Shown: piece by piece, positions 9,408 to 18,523 of the stretch
How positions within the stretch are numbered: the stretch's first letter is position 1
How the letters are laid out: each line of letters starts with the position of its first letter
NCBI RefSeq assembly: GCF_004376845.1
Contig: NZ_SNUW01000006.1
Location: 62,001 to 126,000 of the forward strand
Direction of reading: 5' to 3'
Source: Psychromonas algarum
GTDB lineage: Bacteria; Pseudomonadota; Gammaproteobacteria; Enterobacterales; Psychromonadaceae
Length of the DNA: 64,000 nt
The notes under the pieces: model-generated
What the model saw: the letters and a program-made list of their open reading frames with translations, nothing else
Told to the model about the DNA's origin: nothing
The model's database searches: none
Translations under genes and position numbers: made by a program

Positions 9408-9439
9408 AAAATAGCAAAACTTGTTTTTACTGCTATTTT
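9408..9439. terminator. hairpin downstream of small frames
   Basis: A 9-bp stem (AAAATAGCA with its complement) is followed by T-rich sequence on both strands. It is placed to end minus-strand transcripts from the small frames at 9506-9736. Confidence 0.5.
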
Positions 9440-9505
9440 TTGACACTTTCTAGGAGATTTATCATCTCACTAGTTAAAGAAAGAAATACTTAATAAAAGT
9501 AATTT

Positions 9506-9607
9506 CTAGATTTTCATACATTTGCAGGGGTCAACATTGAAGTGCACAGGGATCGAGCAACCATCACCATAATAAGTGCAACTCGTATAACCATGAACTA
9601 GAACAAT
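9506..9607 (-). CDS. possible cysteine-rich micro-ORF with non-standard start
   Basis: An open frame of about 33 codons (ending TAG) would encode a peptide with four cysteines, including SCTYYGDGCSIP and DPCKCM. AAGGAGCC precedes it at the right distance, but the codon in start position is ATT. No ATG, GTG or TTG opens this frame near the binding site, and the TTG in another frame meets a stop at once. It may be a real peptide using a rare start, the 3' part of a decayed gene, or chance. It lies 30 bases after the 31-codon frame. Confidence 0.25.
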   Translation of the reverse strand: MVLVHGYTSCTYYGDGCSIPVHFNVDPCKCMKI

Positions 9608-9640
9608 AAGGCTCCTTTAAAATATTTTTCTTATCAATAC

Positions 9641-9736
9641 TCAGATACTGCCACTAGCCACTTGATAATAAATAATGCCAAAAAGAGCGGCAAAAATAAC
9701 TACAGTAACCAATAACTTAGCCCAAATGAATTTCAT
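9641..9736 (-). CDS. putative 31-aa single-span membrane peptide
   Basis: ATG-started 31-codon frame with a near-perfect AAGGAG placed five bases upstream. The peptide has a short basic start (MKFIWAK), one hydrophobic span of about 18 residues (LLVTVVIFAALFGIIYY) and a small polar tail, as expected for a small inner-membrane protein. It lies downstream of, and on the same strand as, the DUF3185 gene. Only the ribosome binding site and the hydrophobic pattern support it; conservation could not be tested. Confidence 0.5.
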   Translation of the reverse strand: MKFIWAKLLVTVVIFAALFGIIYYQVASGSI

Positions 9737-9906
9737 AAAGCTCCTTACCTATCATTTCAATTGCAATAAATAGCTTATCTATTTTACAGTACATAATTTA
9801 GATAAACTATTTATGTGTAATCACTATTATTGTATTTGTTAAAATTTATATCGCGATTATTTGCTGATAAAGATTGGCTAATAAACTAACCTACTAAGAA
9901 ATTATT

Positions 9907-10098
9907 TTATTTTAATTTTGTAATGCCAAATAAAACAGCAATTGCTCCTCCTCCCATACCAAGCCAAGCTTGAATAGGGCTATCTCCACTAAGTGTGCGA
10001 GTTACTTGAGAGCTAGCAGAGTCGTAAATATTGTAACCCCAAAGAATTAAAGCAATACCAGCAACGATAAGAATGATACCTAAAACTTTATTATTCAT
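9907..10098 (-). CDS. DUF3185 family small membrane protein
   Basis: 63 residues with two membrane spans (about residues 5-22 and 44-60). Between them, the periplasmic loop contains the DSASSQVTRTLSGDSPIQAW segment typical of DUF3185, a family of unknown function found in Proteobacteria. GGAG lies seven bases before the ATG. It is 50 bases downstream of the large GGDEF-EAL gene on the same strand, so the two may share a transcript. Confidence 0.8.
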   Translation of the reverse strand: MNNKVLGIILIVAGIALILWGYNIYDSASSQVTRTLSGDSPIQAWLGMGGGAIAVLFGITKLK

Positions 10099-10148
10099 AC
10101 TGACTCCAATGTTATTTATTAAATTAAGAAATAATACTTTGTTTTTTA

Positions 10149-13100
10149 CTATAGCGGACCGACTAAAAACTGCTGAACATCCTTAGCAGGAGAAGGTTTA
10201 TAAAAATAATACCCTTGTATTTCATGACATCCTAAACCTTTAATAAAGTGGTATTGCTCTAATGTCTCTACACCTTCAGCAATAACGTTTAAATTTAAGC
10301 TACGAGCAATCAAAACCATACCTTGAATAATTGCTTTGTTTTTAGGATTATCAACAGCATCTTTAACAAATGAACGATCAATTTTTATTGTATCGATAGG
10401 GTATAAATTAATACAATTAAGAGAAGAATATCCCGTACCAAAATCATCTAAGGCAATACTAACTCCGAAGTCTCTAAAACCTTGTAATACTTTTAAAGCG
10501 ATACGTTCATTTTCAATTAACGAATTTTCAGTAATTTCTAATTGAATATCACTAGGCTGCACATTATAACGTTCTAAAATTTCAATATACGTAGCTAAAA
10601 CAGCATCATTACGTAATTGAACAGCAGATAGATTAATAGATAAGCGAATATTTGTAAGCCCTAAATCTCGCCAAATGGCATATTGCGAACACCCTTCTTT
10701 AAAGACCCACTCATCAATTTGCCCAATTAACCCTAATTCTTCAGCTAATGGAATAAAATGATTCGGTGCAACAATTCCTTGTTTATCATTTTGAATACGA
10801 ACTAATGCTTCAAAACCAATCACATCACCTGTTTCAGTTGAAACTTGTGGTTGATAATGCAGAACAAAACCATCATTTGCTAATGCATCACGTAAAATAT
10901 CTTCATTTAAATTACGCAAATTATGCTTTTGCTCTAATAATTTATCGTAAAAAACATAATTATTACGTCCTTGAGATTTAGCTTGATACATTGCATTATC
11001 TCCCTTTTGCAGTAACGACTGGGCATCAGTTGCATCTGTCGGATATAAGCTAATGCCAAGGCTTAAGGTCGATAAAACAGGTTTACCTTTTAGCATGACA
11101 GGTTTTTTAAGATCATTAAAAATTCGCTCTGCAATATCGATAATGTTCGCTGTATCAAGTACATCAGGTAAAATAATAACGAACTCATCACCACCTAACC
11201 TAGCCAGCACATCACCAGAGCGAATTGAATTATTGAGACGCTTGGCTATTTCAATTAACAGTTTGTCACCAGCTGCATGACCTAATGAATCATTGATGTA
11301 TTTAAAATGGTCTAAATCGATAAACATTAAAGCAAATTTTTTCTTTTTAAGCGCGGACTCTTTAATCGTTTCTTCTAAGGTATCTTGAAATAAAGTTCGA
11401 TTAGGCAAACCTGTCAGCATATCTGAATACGCTAAATTTTTAATTTTATCAGCTTGCCGTTTTTGTTCTGTAATATCTTCAAATACGCCTCTATACCCAT
11501 AAAAAACACCTTCACTAATAATGGCTTTTGCAGATAATAATAAACAAACAACATGACCATTTTTATGACGAAACCAACATTCAATATTCGTTAAATCTTT
11601 CTGAGCAAGTATTCGTTTAATATAACCCTCCCCCTTTCCAACATCTAATTCACTCACCGTTTTATTCATCAATATATGTGGAGAATAGCCAATAATATCC
11701 TCGGAAGAAATAGAGCAGTAAGTGAATTGATGGTGAAGGTTTGTTTCCCATAACCAATTAGAAGTGCTGTGTGCAATATCACTAAAGCGTTTTTCTGCTT
11801 TTTTTAAGTCTTGTATTAGAATTTCATTTTTTAATGCGGAGCTGATAACGGCACGTAAATTTTCAAATGCGATGGCTTTGCAATTACTTAAATTAAGGGT
11901 CATAAAACCGATACGTTTATCTCGATGAGACAAAGGAAGAACCAGTAATGTATAACGATCTTTGAAAGTTTCAATACCGTCTGGTAATAATTTTTTAGCA
12001 TCAAAGCTTTTATTTTCTATGTTAATAAGCTCATTATGATGTACAGAAAGTATATTTTTTGCGCTTTGTTTATCAGTATTAACATCATCAAAGACTGAAA
12101 TATAAAACTCAGATAACTGTAATACATCAATGGTATATTCTTTAATAGTACTAAGATCAAAAGATGAATTGAGGTTATTAACAACAGATCTGAAATAGTT
12201 CATATAATATTCAGTCTCAAAACGTTGAAACTTAATGGCTATCTGCTCAAATTCATTTTTTAATGAAATCAATTGTGTGATGAACTTAACTAATGATTTT
12301 TTGCTGCGGTTTTTTGAATTATCTAAATAAGCTAAAGTGCTCAGTTGTAACTTACTTGTTAATGCCAACCACAACATAATGTCTTCAGTTTTTAGCGCCT
12401 TTTCTAATTTTTGTTGTAACAAGGTTAATAATTCATCGAAATGATTTTTCTGCATTGATTTTTGGTAAAGTGATAATAAAGAAGCAACCTCATTACATGC
12501 TATCCCCCCTTTGTATTGCTCAACAAGTCGTTTAAAATAGCCTTCGGTTTCATCATAGATTGGATCGTCCGATAGGTTTAAAGAAACAGAACTAACTTGA
12601 TTGCTCGCTTTACAATCTTGTAAATGCATTGATGACTCACAGCCACAAGATTGCCTTACAATTAAAGAGGTTGGATTATGTATTTCCGATAGCGCTTTTT
12701 TGCCTTCTATTTGAGCAATCAATTCAATGGCGGCAGTACGACCTAACTCAAATAGAGGTTCTTTAATACCAGTTAAGGAAGGTGTAGAAAATGCCCCTTC
12801 TAAAGTATCCATAGAGCCAATAACAGCAATGTCTTGCGGTACTTTAATCCCACGGCTTACACAAGCATCAATAATACCTAATGCTTGTTTATCATTAACT
12901 GTAATAATAACGTCAACGGGCTTGTTACTCTTATCGAAGAATTTTTCAATACGTGATTTAGCTGACTCTCTAGTTAAATTAGATTGAATGACCATGTCGT
13001 GATCAAAAGGTAGGTCATATTCATCTAATAATTTTTTATAAAGGGCAAAACGTTTTTGAGAAGAAGCATGGTATTCAGGCCCCCTCATTAACATAATATT

Positions 13101-13535
13101 ACGATAACCATGTACATGATGAAGGTGGGAAAATAACTCATAAAAGCCCGATTCATAATCGGTTAAGATATTAGTATGTTGCTCAATATAACTGCCTATA
13201 TTAATCACAGGCACACTTGAGAATCGATCTATAAATGTTTGACTAGCCTGTTCATCTAAAAATCGCATATGCGAACTAAAAGGACTTATGACCCCTGCAA
13301 TAAGATTGGTATCAACAAGATCAAATACTTTATCGCGTAATAATGTTAACGAATCTTGGGAATTTATTGCCCCACCGCAGAAACCGATAATATTATAATC
13401 GTTTTCTTCAGCAACATACGCAGCACCTCGCATAATACCTTCTTGGTATTCAGAGGTCATAGCCCCAACCAAAACCGCAATTGTTGGTCGACCATTTTTT
13501 AAAGCCTGTCGTTTATATTCAGAGTTTTCAAGCAC
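10149..13535 (-). CDS. LacI-type ligand-binding domain / PAS / GGDEF / EAL cyclic-di-GMP protein
   Basis: A 1128-residue cytosolic signalling protein. Residues 15-300 resemble the sugar-binding domain of LacI-type regulators (GRPTIAVLVGAMTSEYQEGIMRG...), but there is no N-terminal DNA-binding helix-turn-helix and no signal peptide. The domain ends in RQSCGCE, a motif seen in other such receptors. A helical or GAF-like region (340-570) is followed by PAS (about 580-700), GGDEF (GGDEF at 781-785, with I-site RSGD five residues upstream) and EAL (EAL at 909-911, DDFGTG at 1030). Both catalytic sites look intact, so it could make and break cyclic di-GMP. GTG start with AGGGA upstream. It lies next to the TRAP operon, which may supply its ligand; that link is inference. 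Confidence 0.9.
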   Translation of the reverse strand: MLENSEYKRQALKNGRPTIAVLVGAMTSEYQEGIMRGAAYVAEENDYNIIGFCGGAINSQDSLTLLRDKVFDLVDTNLIAGVISPFSSHMRFLDEQASQTFIDRFSSVPVINIGSYIEQHTNILTDYESGFYELFSHLHHVHGYRNIMLMRGPEYHASSQKRFALYKKLLDEYDLPFDHDMVIQSNLTRESAKSRIEKFFDKSNKPVDVIITVNDKQALGIIDACVSRGIKVPQDIAVIGSMDTLEGAFSTPSLTGIKEPLFELGRTAAIELIAQIEGKKALSEIHNPTSLIVRQSCGCESSMHLQDCKASNQVSSVSLNLSDDPIYDETEGYFKRLVEQYKGGIACNEVASLLSLYQKSMQKNHFDELLTLLQQKLEKALKTEDIMLWLALTSKLQLSTLAYLDNSKNRSKKSLVKFITQLISLKNEFEQIAIKFQRFETEYYMNYFRSVVNNLNSSFDLSTIKEYTIDVLQLSEFYISVFDDVNTDKQSAKNILSVHHNELINIENKSFDAKKLLPDGIETFKDRYTLLVLPLSHRDKRIGFMTLNLSNCKAIAFENLRAVISSALKNEILIQDLKKAEKRFSDIAHSTSNWLWETNLHHQFTYCSISSEDIIGYSPHILMNKTVSELDVGKGEGYIKRILAQKDLTNIECWFRHKNGHVVCLLLSAKAIISEGVFYGYRGVFEDITEQKRQADKIKNLAYSDMLTGLPNRTLFQDTLEETIKESALKKKKFALMFIDLDHFKYINDSLGHAAGDKLLIEIAKRLNNSIRSGDVLARLGGDEFVIILPDVLDTANIIDIAERIFNDLKKPVMLKGKPVLSTLSLGISLYPTDATDAQSLLQKGDNAMYQAKSQGRNNYVFYDKLLEQKHNLRNLNEDILRDALANDGFVLHYQPQVSTETGDVIGFEALVRIQNDKQGIVAPNHFIPLAEELGLIGQIDEWVFKEGCSQYAIWRDLGLTNIRLSINLSAVQLRNDAVLATYIEILERYNVQPSDIQLEITENSLIENERIALKVLQGFRDFGVSIALDDFGTGYSSLNCINLYPIDTIKIDRSFVKDAVDNPKNKAIIQGMVLIARSLNLNVIAEGVETLEQYHFIKGLGCHEIQGYYFYKPSPAKDVQQFLVGPL

Positions 13536-13691
13536 GTATTAGATCCCTTTCAGAGCACTATTCTAAACTTATACTTTCATAGTAATACAGTTTTGGTTTA
13601 CTTGATAAATAGAAAGCGAGTACCTTCATCATTACATGCACAAAGACTCATAACAATGACCAGCTTCACGAGTAAAATATAAACAATAAAA

Positions 13692-13714
13692 AAGCCAACA
13701 GTTAATGTTGGCTT
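13692..13714 (-). terminator. rho-independent terminator of TRAP operon
   Basis: A 9-bp stem AAGCCAACA/TGTTGGCTT with a 5-base loop is followed on the minus strand by TTTTTTATT. It lies 40 bases after the dctM stop. Confidence 0.85.
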
Positions 13715-13753
13715 CTAAGCAATTAGGTTCATTAAGTAAGGTACTTTAAATCA

Positions 13754-15061
13754 TTAAGAAATAAGACCAAAATAACGAGGTAAGAATAAGCTAATTTCAG
13801 GAATGAAGGTGATCAATAATAATGTCACTATCAGCACCGCACAGAATGGCATGATACTTCTTATTACATCTTCAATTTTTGATCCACTCACACTACAACC
13901 TACAAATAATGCAGTTCCTACAGGAGGAGTTGCAATACCAATACATAAGTTAAAGATAATCATCATTGCAAAATGAATTGGATCCATACCTAATGTCATC
14001 GCAATTGGCATAAAGATTGGAGTAAAGATTAAAACAGCGGGTGTTAAATCCATAAACATACCAACAATCAACAAGATCACATTCATTAAAATAAAGATGA
14101 TAATAGGATTGTCAGAGATAGATAACATCCAGTCACTGATCATCGTTGGCAGACCAGTAAATGCCATTGCCCATGACATGATGGTTGAAGCACCAATTAA
14201 GAACAACATAATCGCTGTAATTTGTGTTGTTTCTTTACAAATAATAGGGAAATGTGACCATTTAAGTGTTCGATAACAAAGAGACAAGGTAAAGGAGTAG
14301 AGCACCGCTATACATGCACCTTCTGTAGCAGTAAATACGCCACCAATGATACCGCCGATAACCACAAAAATAAGGCCTAAGCTTGGGATAGCTTGCCAAA
14401 CAATTCTTAGTACATCTTTCGTTGTGAATCCACTATTAGCCGTTGTTTTATAGCCTTTTCTTTTAGCAATAATATAAGCAACAAGCATACAACTTAAGCC
14501 CATTAAAATACCAGGAACATAACCCGCTATAAATAGTGCAGCAACAGATGTACCACCAGATACAACTGAAAAGACAATTAACGAATTACTTGGTGGAATT
14601 AATAAACCAGCAGGACAAGATGCAACATTAACAGCCGTTGCTAGGTTTTTATCGTAACCTTCCTTCTCTAATTCAGGACCTAAGGTTTTACCTACCGCAG
14701 CAGCTGCTGCAACTGCAGAGCCAGAAACGGCACCAAACATCATATTAGCAAAAATGTTAACGTGTAAAAGAGAACCAGGGATCCAACCAACCATCAGTTT
14801 TGCGAGGTTGATAAGACGACCAGCAATACCACCGACATTCATTATATTCCCGGCGAGAATAAAGAATGGGATGGCTAACAAACTAAAACTATCAATACCG
14901 GTAAAGATTTTTTGGCCAGCAGTAATGCTCGCCACATCAAACGGTAAAATGGAATACATAATGATTAAAGATGACATTGCAATTGCAATTGCAATTGGCA
15001 TGCTGATCGCAATCATGAATAAAAATAGGCATAACAGCCAAACACCAATGGACAAGTCCAT
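13754..15061 (-). CDS. dctM: TRAP transporter large permease (DctM)
   Basis: 435-residue inner-membrane protein with about twelve membrane spans, the translocating subunit of a tripartite ATP-independent periplasmic transporter driven by a sodium or proton gradient. Typical motifs are IPFFILAGNIMNVGGIAGRL, the CPAGLLIPPSN loop around residue 150 and IATPPVGTALFVG near the C-terminus. AAGGA precedes the ATG. It follows the small permease gene by 20 bases and ends the operon. Confidence 0.95.
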   Translation of the reverse strand: MDLSIGVWLLCLFLFMIAISMPIAIAIAMSSLIIMYSILPFDVASITAGQKIFTGIDSFSLLAIPFFILAGNIMNVGGIAGRLINLAKLMVGWIPGSLLHVNIFANMMFGAVSGSAVAAAAAVGKTLGPELEKEGYDKNLATAVNVASCPAGLLIPPSNSLIVFSVVSGGTSVAALFIAGYVPGILMGLSCMLVAYIIAKRKGYKTTANSGFTTKDVLRIVWQAIPSLGLIFVVIGGIIGGVFTATEGACIAVLYSFTLSLCYRTLKWSHFPIICKETTQITAIMLFLIGASTIMSWAMAFTGLPTMISDWMLSISDNPIIIFILMNVILLIVGMFMDLTPAVLIFTPIFMPIAMTLGMDPIHFAMMIIFNLCIGIATPPVGTALFVGCSVSGSKIEDVIRSIMPFCAVLIVTLLLITFIPEISLFLPRYFGLIS

Positions 15062-15081
15062 AATTTGAGTCCTTTTTGAAT

Positions 15082-15561
15082 TTAATTTTTATTAGGTTTA
15101 CAAAAAAGTTCAATCGTATTTAATGCCAAATAAATGAGAATAATAACGGCTGAAATAGGTAATATTGCATAAACACTAGACATCGGTAGTTGTAGTGCAG
15201 GAGATAATTGTTGTGTTGTTCTTCCCATCAATGCAAGCCCACCTTTAAGCATTGCTAAAGAAACAAATGCGCCAGAGATAACATTGATAAGTAAATGTAA
15301 TGCGGTGTGTGCTTTTCCTTTAAGGTAGCCATCTAACAAAGTGATTGCTAAATGTCCTTTAATGCCAAATAAATAACTGGCCCCTAACAATCCAAGCCAT
15401 ACCATCGTATAGCGAGCAAGTTCATCGGTCCAACTACTTGGATCATTTAACACGTAACGACTGAAAACTTGCCAAGTAACGGTTACTACCAGCAACATTA
15501 ATGCAAAAGAAGTAATAAATAGAATCAACCTATCAAGTAGGTTTCTGAAAGTTGTTAACAT
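15082..15561 (-). CDS. dctQ: TRAP transporter small permease (DctQ)
   Basis: Four-span membrane protein of 159 residues that pairs with DctM. It shows the family pattern VFSRYVLNDPSSWTDELARY near residues 33-52 and LGASYLFGIKGHL. ATG at 15561 is chosen because TGAGG lies nine bases upstream; the longer frame would start at a TTG inside that binding site. A terminator-like hairpin separates it from dctP. Confidence 0.93.
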   Translation of the reverse strand: MLTTFRNLLDRLILFITSFALMLLVVTVTWQVFSRYVLNDPSSWTDELARYTMVWLGLLGASYLFGIKGHLAITLLDGYLKGKAHTALHLLINVISGAFVSLAMLKGGLALMGRTTQQLSPALQLPMSSVYAILPISAVIILIYLALNTIELFCKPNKN

Positions 15562-15578
15562 GTAGTTATACCTCAAAA

Positions 15579-15609
15579 AATTTTGCTCCGGAAAAACCAG
15601 AGCAAAATT
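15579..15609 (-). terminator. intercistronic attenuator-type hairpin between dctP and dctQ
   Basis: A 10-bp stem (TTTTGCTC with its complement plus A-T pairs) is followed on the minus strand by TTTTTT. It sits inside the operon just before the dctQ ribosome binding site, so it probably acts as a partial terminator or protects the dctP message. Confidence 0.65.
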
Positions 15610-15628
15610 ATATTTTTACTAACACTAA

Positions 15629-16585
15629 TTAAAGTGCTTCAATTTTCTCAATGTAGTGAGCTAATTTAGGATCTTCTTTAGCTTTATCAATCATTGGTTT
15701 AACAGCAGCTCGGAAAGGGGCTTTATCTACTTCAACAAATGTAACACCTTCTTTGATTGCTTTTTCTTTGTTCATATTATCAGTCTGGTCCCAAATTTTG
15801 ATTTGCTCATCAAGAGACTCAGCCGCAGCTTCTTTTAAGATTTTTTGCTCTTCTGGAGTCAAAGAATTAAATGAATTTTCTGAGATAATAATTACATCAG
15901 GAGTCATTAAATGTTGATCCATAGAATAAAACTTAGCAACTTCACTATGTTTCATTTCAACTAAGCTAGAAATATTATTTTCTGCACCATCAATAACGCC
16001 TTGTTGTAGAGCAGTATAAACTTCATTAAATGGAACTGGAGTTGCTTTACCGCCTAATAGATTAACCATTTCCATCATTGTTGGAGAACCTGGAACACGT
16101 ACTTTCATACCAGCTAGATCTGCTGGAGAATTGATTGCTTTTTTAGCATAGAAACTACGAGTACCTGAATCATAGAAAGTTAAACCAATAAAGCCTTTAC
16201 CTTTACTTGAACCTAACATTTCTTGTGCAACGTCACTTTTCATGAATTTTCTCATATGTGCAACATCACGGAATAAGAAAGGTAGTGCATTAACTTTAAA
16301 CGTTGGTTCAAAAGATTCAGCTAAACCACCATTGATTTTAGCCATATCAATAGCACCAGTAACCACTTGCTCTGCCTGATCTCGTTCAGAACCAAGTTGG
16401 CCATTTGGGAAAATCTTAATAGTTAATTCACCATTCGATTTTTCTTTAACTTTTTCGGCCATGATCACCATACCTTGGTGAGCAGCACTTTCTAAAGACA
16501 TCGCATGACCCAGGTTTAACGTTTTAGCGTAAACACTTGGAGCCAGCAATAATGTAGTAATTAAAGGTATCAAGATCTTCTTCAT
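15629..16585 (-). CDS. dctP: TRAP transporter solute-binding protein (DctP family)
   Basis: 318-residue periplasmic binding protein with a signal peptide (about 20 residues, ending SVYA). The DctP fold is shown by LGHAMSLESAAHQG, the GSERDQAEQV segment, the conserved arginine motif AGMKVRVPGSP (about 157-167), which clamps a ligand carboxylate, and GVIDGAENN (about 208-216). Organic acids, including sugar acids and uronates, are the usual ligands. The two alginate lyases nearby make an alginate-derived uronate or unsaturated oligomer a reasonable guess, but the sequence does not prove it. First gene of the operon, with AAGGAAG before the ATG. Confidence 0.93.
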   Translation of the reverse strand: MKKILIPLITTLLLAPSVYAKTLNLGHAMSLESAAHQGMVIMAEKVKEKSNGELTIKIFPNGQLGSERDQAEQVVTGAIDMAKINGGLAESFEPTFKVNALPFLFRDVAHMRKFMKSDVAQEMLGSSKGKGFIGLTFYDSGTRSFYAKKAINSPADLAGMKVRVPGSPTMMEMVNLLGGKATPVPFNEVYTALQQGVIDGAENNISSLVEMKHSEVAKFYSMDQHLMTPDVIIISENSFNSLTPEEQKILKEAAAESLDEQIKIWDQTDNMNKEKAIKEGVTFVEVDKAPFRAAVKPMIDKAKEDPKLAHYIEKIEAL

Positions 16586-17154
16586 TATTTTTACTTCCTT
16601 ATTAAAAGTTTTTCTATATCAACTATCGATTAGCTATCATAGCCGCTCAATCTATTGTGAAGTGAGTGTTGGATGTTCTACAACAATGCCTGCATATTAC
16701 AAAGGCTAATGACTATTACAATCAGAAATTATTTCTGTATGACATTGGTCACGCTCACTCATTAGAAAATCAGACCTTTATCACTATTAGTTTATTTACA
16801 CGTCAAACATCAACATTAACTCTCAAAGCTATTCCTAGTTAGTTAGTTAATAATGGCAGTATTTTTTAATCAAAGTGAAGATTTTTTAGCGTAATTGTCA
16901 ATAGCACTAAAATACTAAAAAATAAGCACATGCCTAAGTTGCTTAGATTAACGGCAACATTTGTAAATAAAATGTGCTAAAAGTTCATTCTCACAAAATT
17001 CAGCTTTACTCCTAATATAAAGAAGGTTCAAATCATCGCGGGTCAAATTTATCTGAACTGGAACATAGCCTTCAAATTTATTTAAATCCTTCTAAATTAA
17101 AATCATTTGGTGATATAGTTTATGCAGTTCCATTAACAATAATAAGGTCACACC
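16586..17154. other. divergent regulatory region, TRAP operon / alginate lyase
   Basis: 569 bp between the divergently transcribed dctP and lipoprotein lyase genes. AT-rich, with no reading frame preceded by a ribosome binding site. Shared control of both sides from this region is plausible, but no operator could be recognised with confidence. Confidence 0.5.
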
Positions 17155-18138
17155 ATGTTTAATAAAAAAATGTTTAACGCTATAGATAATAAAGGCTTAA
17201 AAGTAGCCGCATTAGCGTGTTCTTTAGCATTAGTAGGTTGTGCAAACACTGCACCTGAAAATAATGCTGAGCCTATACAAGTTCAAGCAAAAGCTGGTAC
17301 TCCAGCAAGCAAGTTTGATCTATTAGGCTGGACAATTAGCGTACCTGTAGATCGTGATGGTGATGGAAAATCAGATCAAGTTAAAGAAAAGGACTTAGCT
17401 GCAGGTTACACAGATAAAGATTACTTCTACCTAGCTGACGATGGCGGCATGGTGTTTAAGTCTCCAGTTAAAGGTGCTAAAACATCTAAAAACACAACTT
17501 ATACTCGTTCAGAATTACGTGAAATGAACCGTCGTGGCAATACTTCATACGATACTAAAGGTGTAGGTCCTAACAACTGGGTATTTTCAACTGCTCCTCA
17601 AGCAGATCAAGATGCGGCAGGTGCTGTTGATGGTACATTAGATGCAACATTAGCAGTTAACCACGTAACAACAACGGGTGTTAGCTGGCAAGTAGGTCGA
17701 GTTATCATCGGCCAAATCCATGCAAACAACGATGAGCCAATTCGTCTTTACTACCGTAAATTACCTAATCAAGAAAAAGGTTCAATCTACTTTGCTCATG
17801 AACCACGTGGTGATGCAGCAGAGCAATGGTACAACATGATTGGTAACTCATTACCTAACTACTGGGAACAAGATGCAACACCAACTGAACCAGCAGACGG
17901 TATTAAACTTAACGAAAAATTCAGCTACCGTATTCAAGTCACTGGTGATGAATTAGCCGTTACAATCATGCGCCCAGGTAAAAAAGACATCGTTCAAAAA
18001 GTTGATATGTCTAAAAGTAAGTTTAACGAAAGTGGTCAATACATGTACTTTAAAGCAGGTGTATACAACCAAAACAAAACTGGCGATGCTAAAGACTACG
18101 CTCAAGCAACATTTTATGACCTAAAAGTAACTCACTAA
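17155..18138 (+). CDS. alginate lyase lipoprotein, polysaccharide lyase family 7
   Basis: 327 residues. Lipobox LVGC puts the lipidated cysteine at residue 29; the following Ala-Asn does not signal inner-membrane retention, so outer-membrane attachment is likely. The PL7 beta-jelly-roll carries all three family motifs: RSELRE (118-123), QIH (187-189) and YFKAGVYNQ (298-306). These hold the catalytic Arg, Gln, His and Tyr that cut alginate by beta-elimination. QIH, rather than QVH, is associated in this family with guluronate-containing blocks. A VDRDGDGKSD stretch near residue 65 resembles a calcium loop. No CBM is present. Monocistronic, with a terminator after it, divergent from the TRAP genes. 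Confidence 0.93.
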   Translation: MFNKKMFNAIDNKGLKVAALACSLALVGCANTAPENNAEPIQVQAKAGTPASKFDLLGWTISVPVDRDGDGKSDQVKEKDLAAGYTDKDYFYLADDGGMVFKSPVKGAKTSKNTTYTRSELREMNRRGNTSYDTKGVGPNNWVFSTAPQADQDAAGAVDGTLDATLAVNHVTTTGVSWQVGRVIIGQIHANNDEPIRLYYRKLPNQEKGSIYFAHEPRGDAAEQWYNMIGNSLPNYWEQDATPTEPADGIKLNEKFSYRIQVTGDELAVTIMRPGKKDIVQKVDMSKSKFNESGQYMYFKAGVYNQNKTGDAKDYAQATFYDLKVTH

Positions 18139-18523
18139 TTTATCACATTACTTAATATAGTAATGATATAAATAGAGCTAATATAAAATGATTAAAGGCT
18201 GGTTATCCAGCCTTTTTTATGCGTCTTCAATAAACAGATGCCTATCTATTTTCAATGAGATTCAGAACCGTCCCCCCCTATTGCTAACGACAGTTAAACT
18301 CCCCTTACTAGAAAGCAGCTTTATAGTGACTACAAAAATAAAACCACAGTCTGTTATTCATATTTAAGATGGAATAACTTAATCATTAAACAATGAGTCT
18401 GACCATACAAATAAAAAACTAACTATTTGATATTTAAAAATTAAATAGCTAGCATGTTATTGGTACTTTTTAAGACAAAATAGTAGAAATTGTATATTCC
18501 ACGAACTTAGAAGGAAGAATAAA
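18139..18523. other. 385-bp intergenic region
   Basis: Holds the lyase terminator (18194-18218) and a run of seven C at about 18271. The remainder precedes the YqjD-like operon. No reading frame with a ribosome binding site was seen. Confidence 0.5.
18194..18218 (+). terminator. rho-independent terminator of alginate lyase gene
   Basis: Stem AAAGGCTGG/CCAGCCTTT with a four-base loop is followed by a T-run. It lies 56 bases after the stop. Confidence 0.9.

Larger units (their letters stand above)
9188..9906. other. 719-bp region with two very small minus-strand frames
   Basis: No conventional gene lies here. The right half holds a 31-codon frame with an excellent ribosome binding site (9641-9736) and a Cys-rich frame just downstream (9506-9607), followed by a hairpin (9408-9439). 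The stretch 9188-9400 shows nothing recognisable. Confidence 0.6.
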
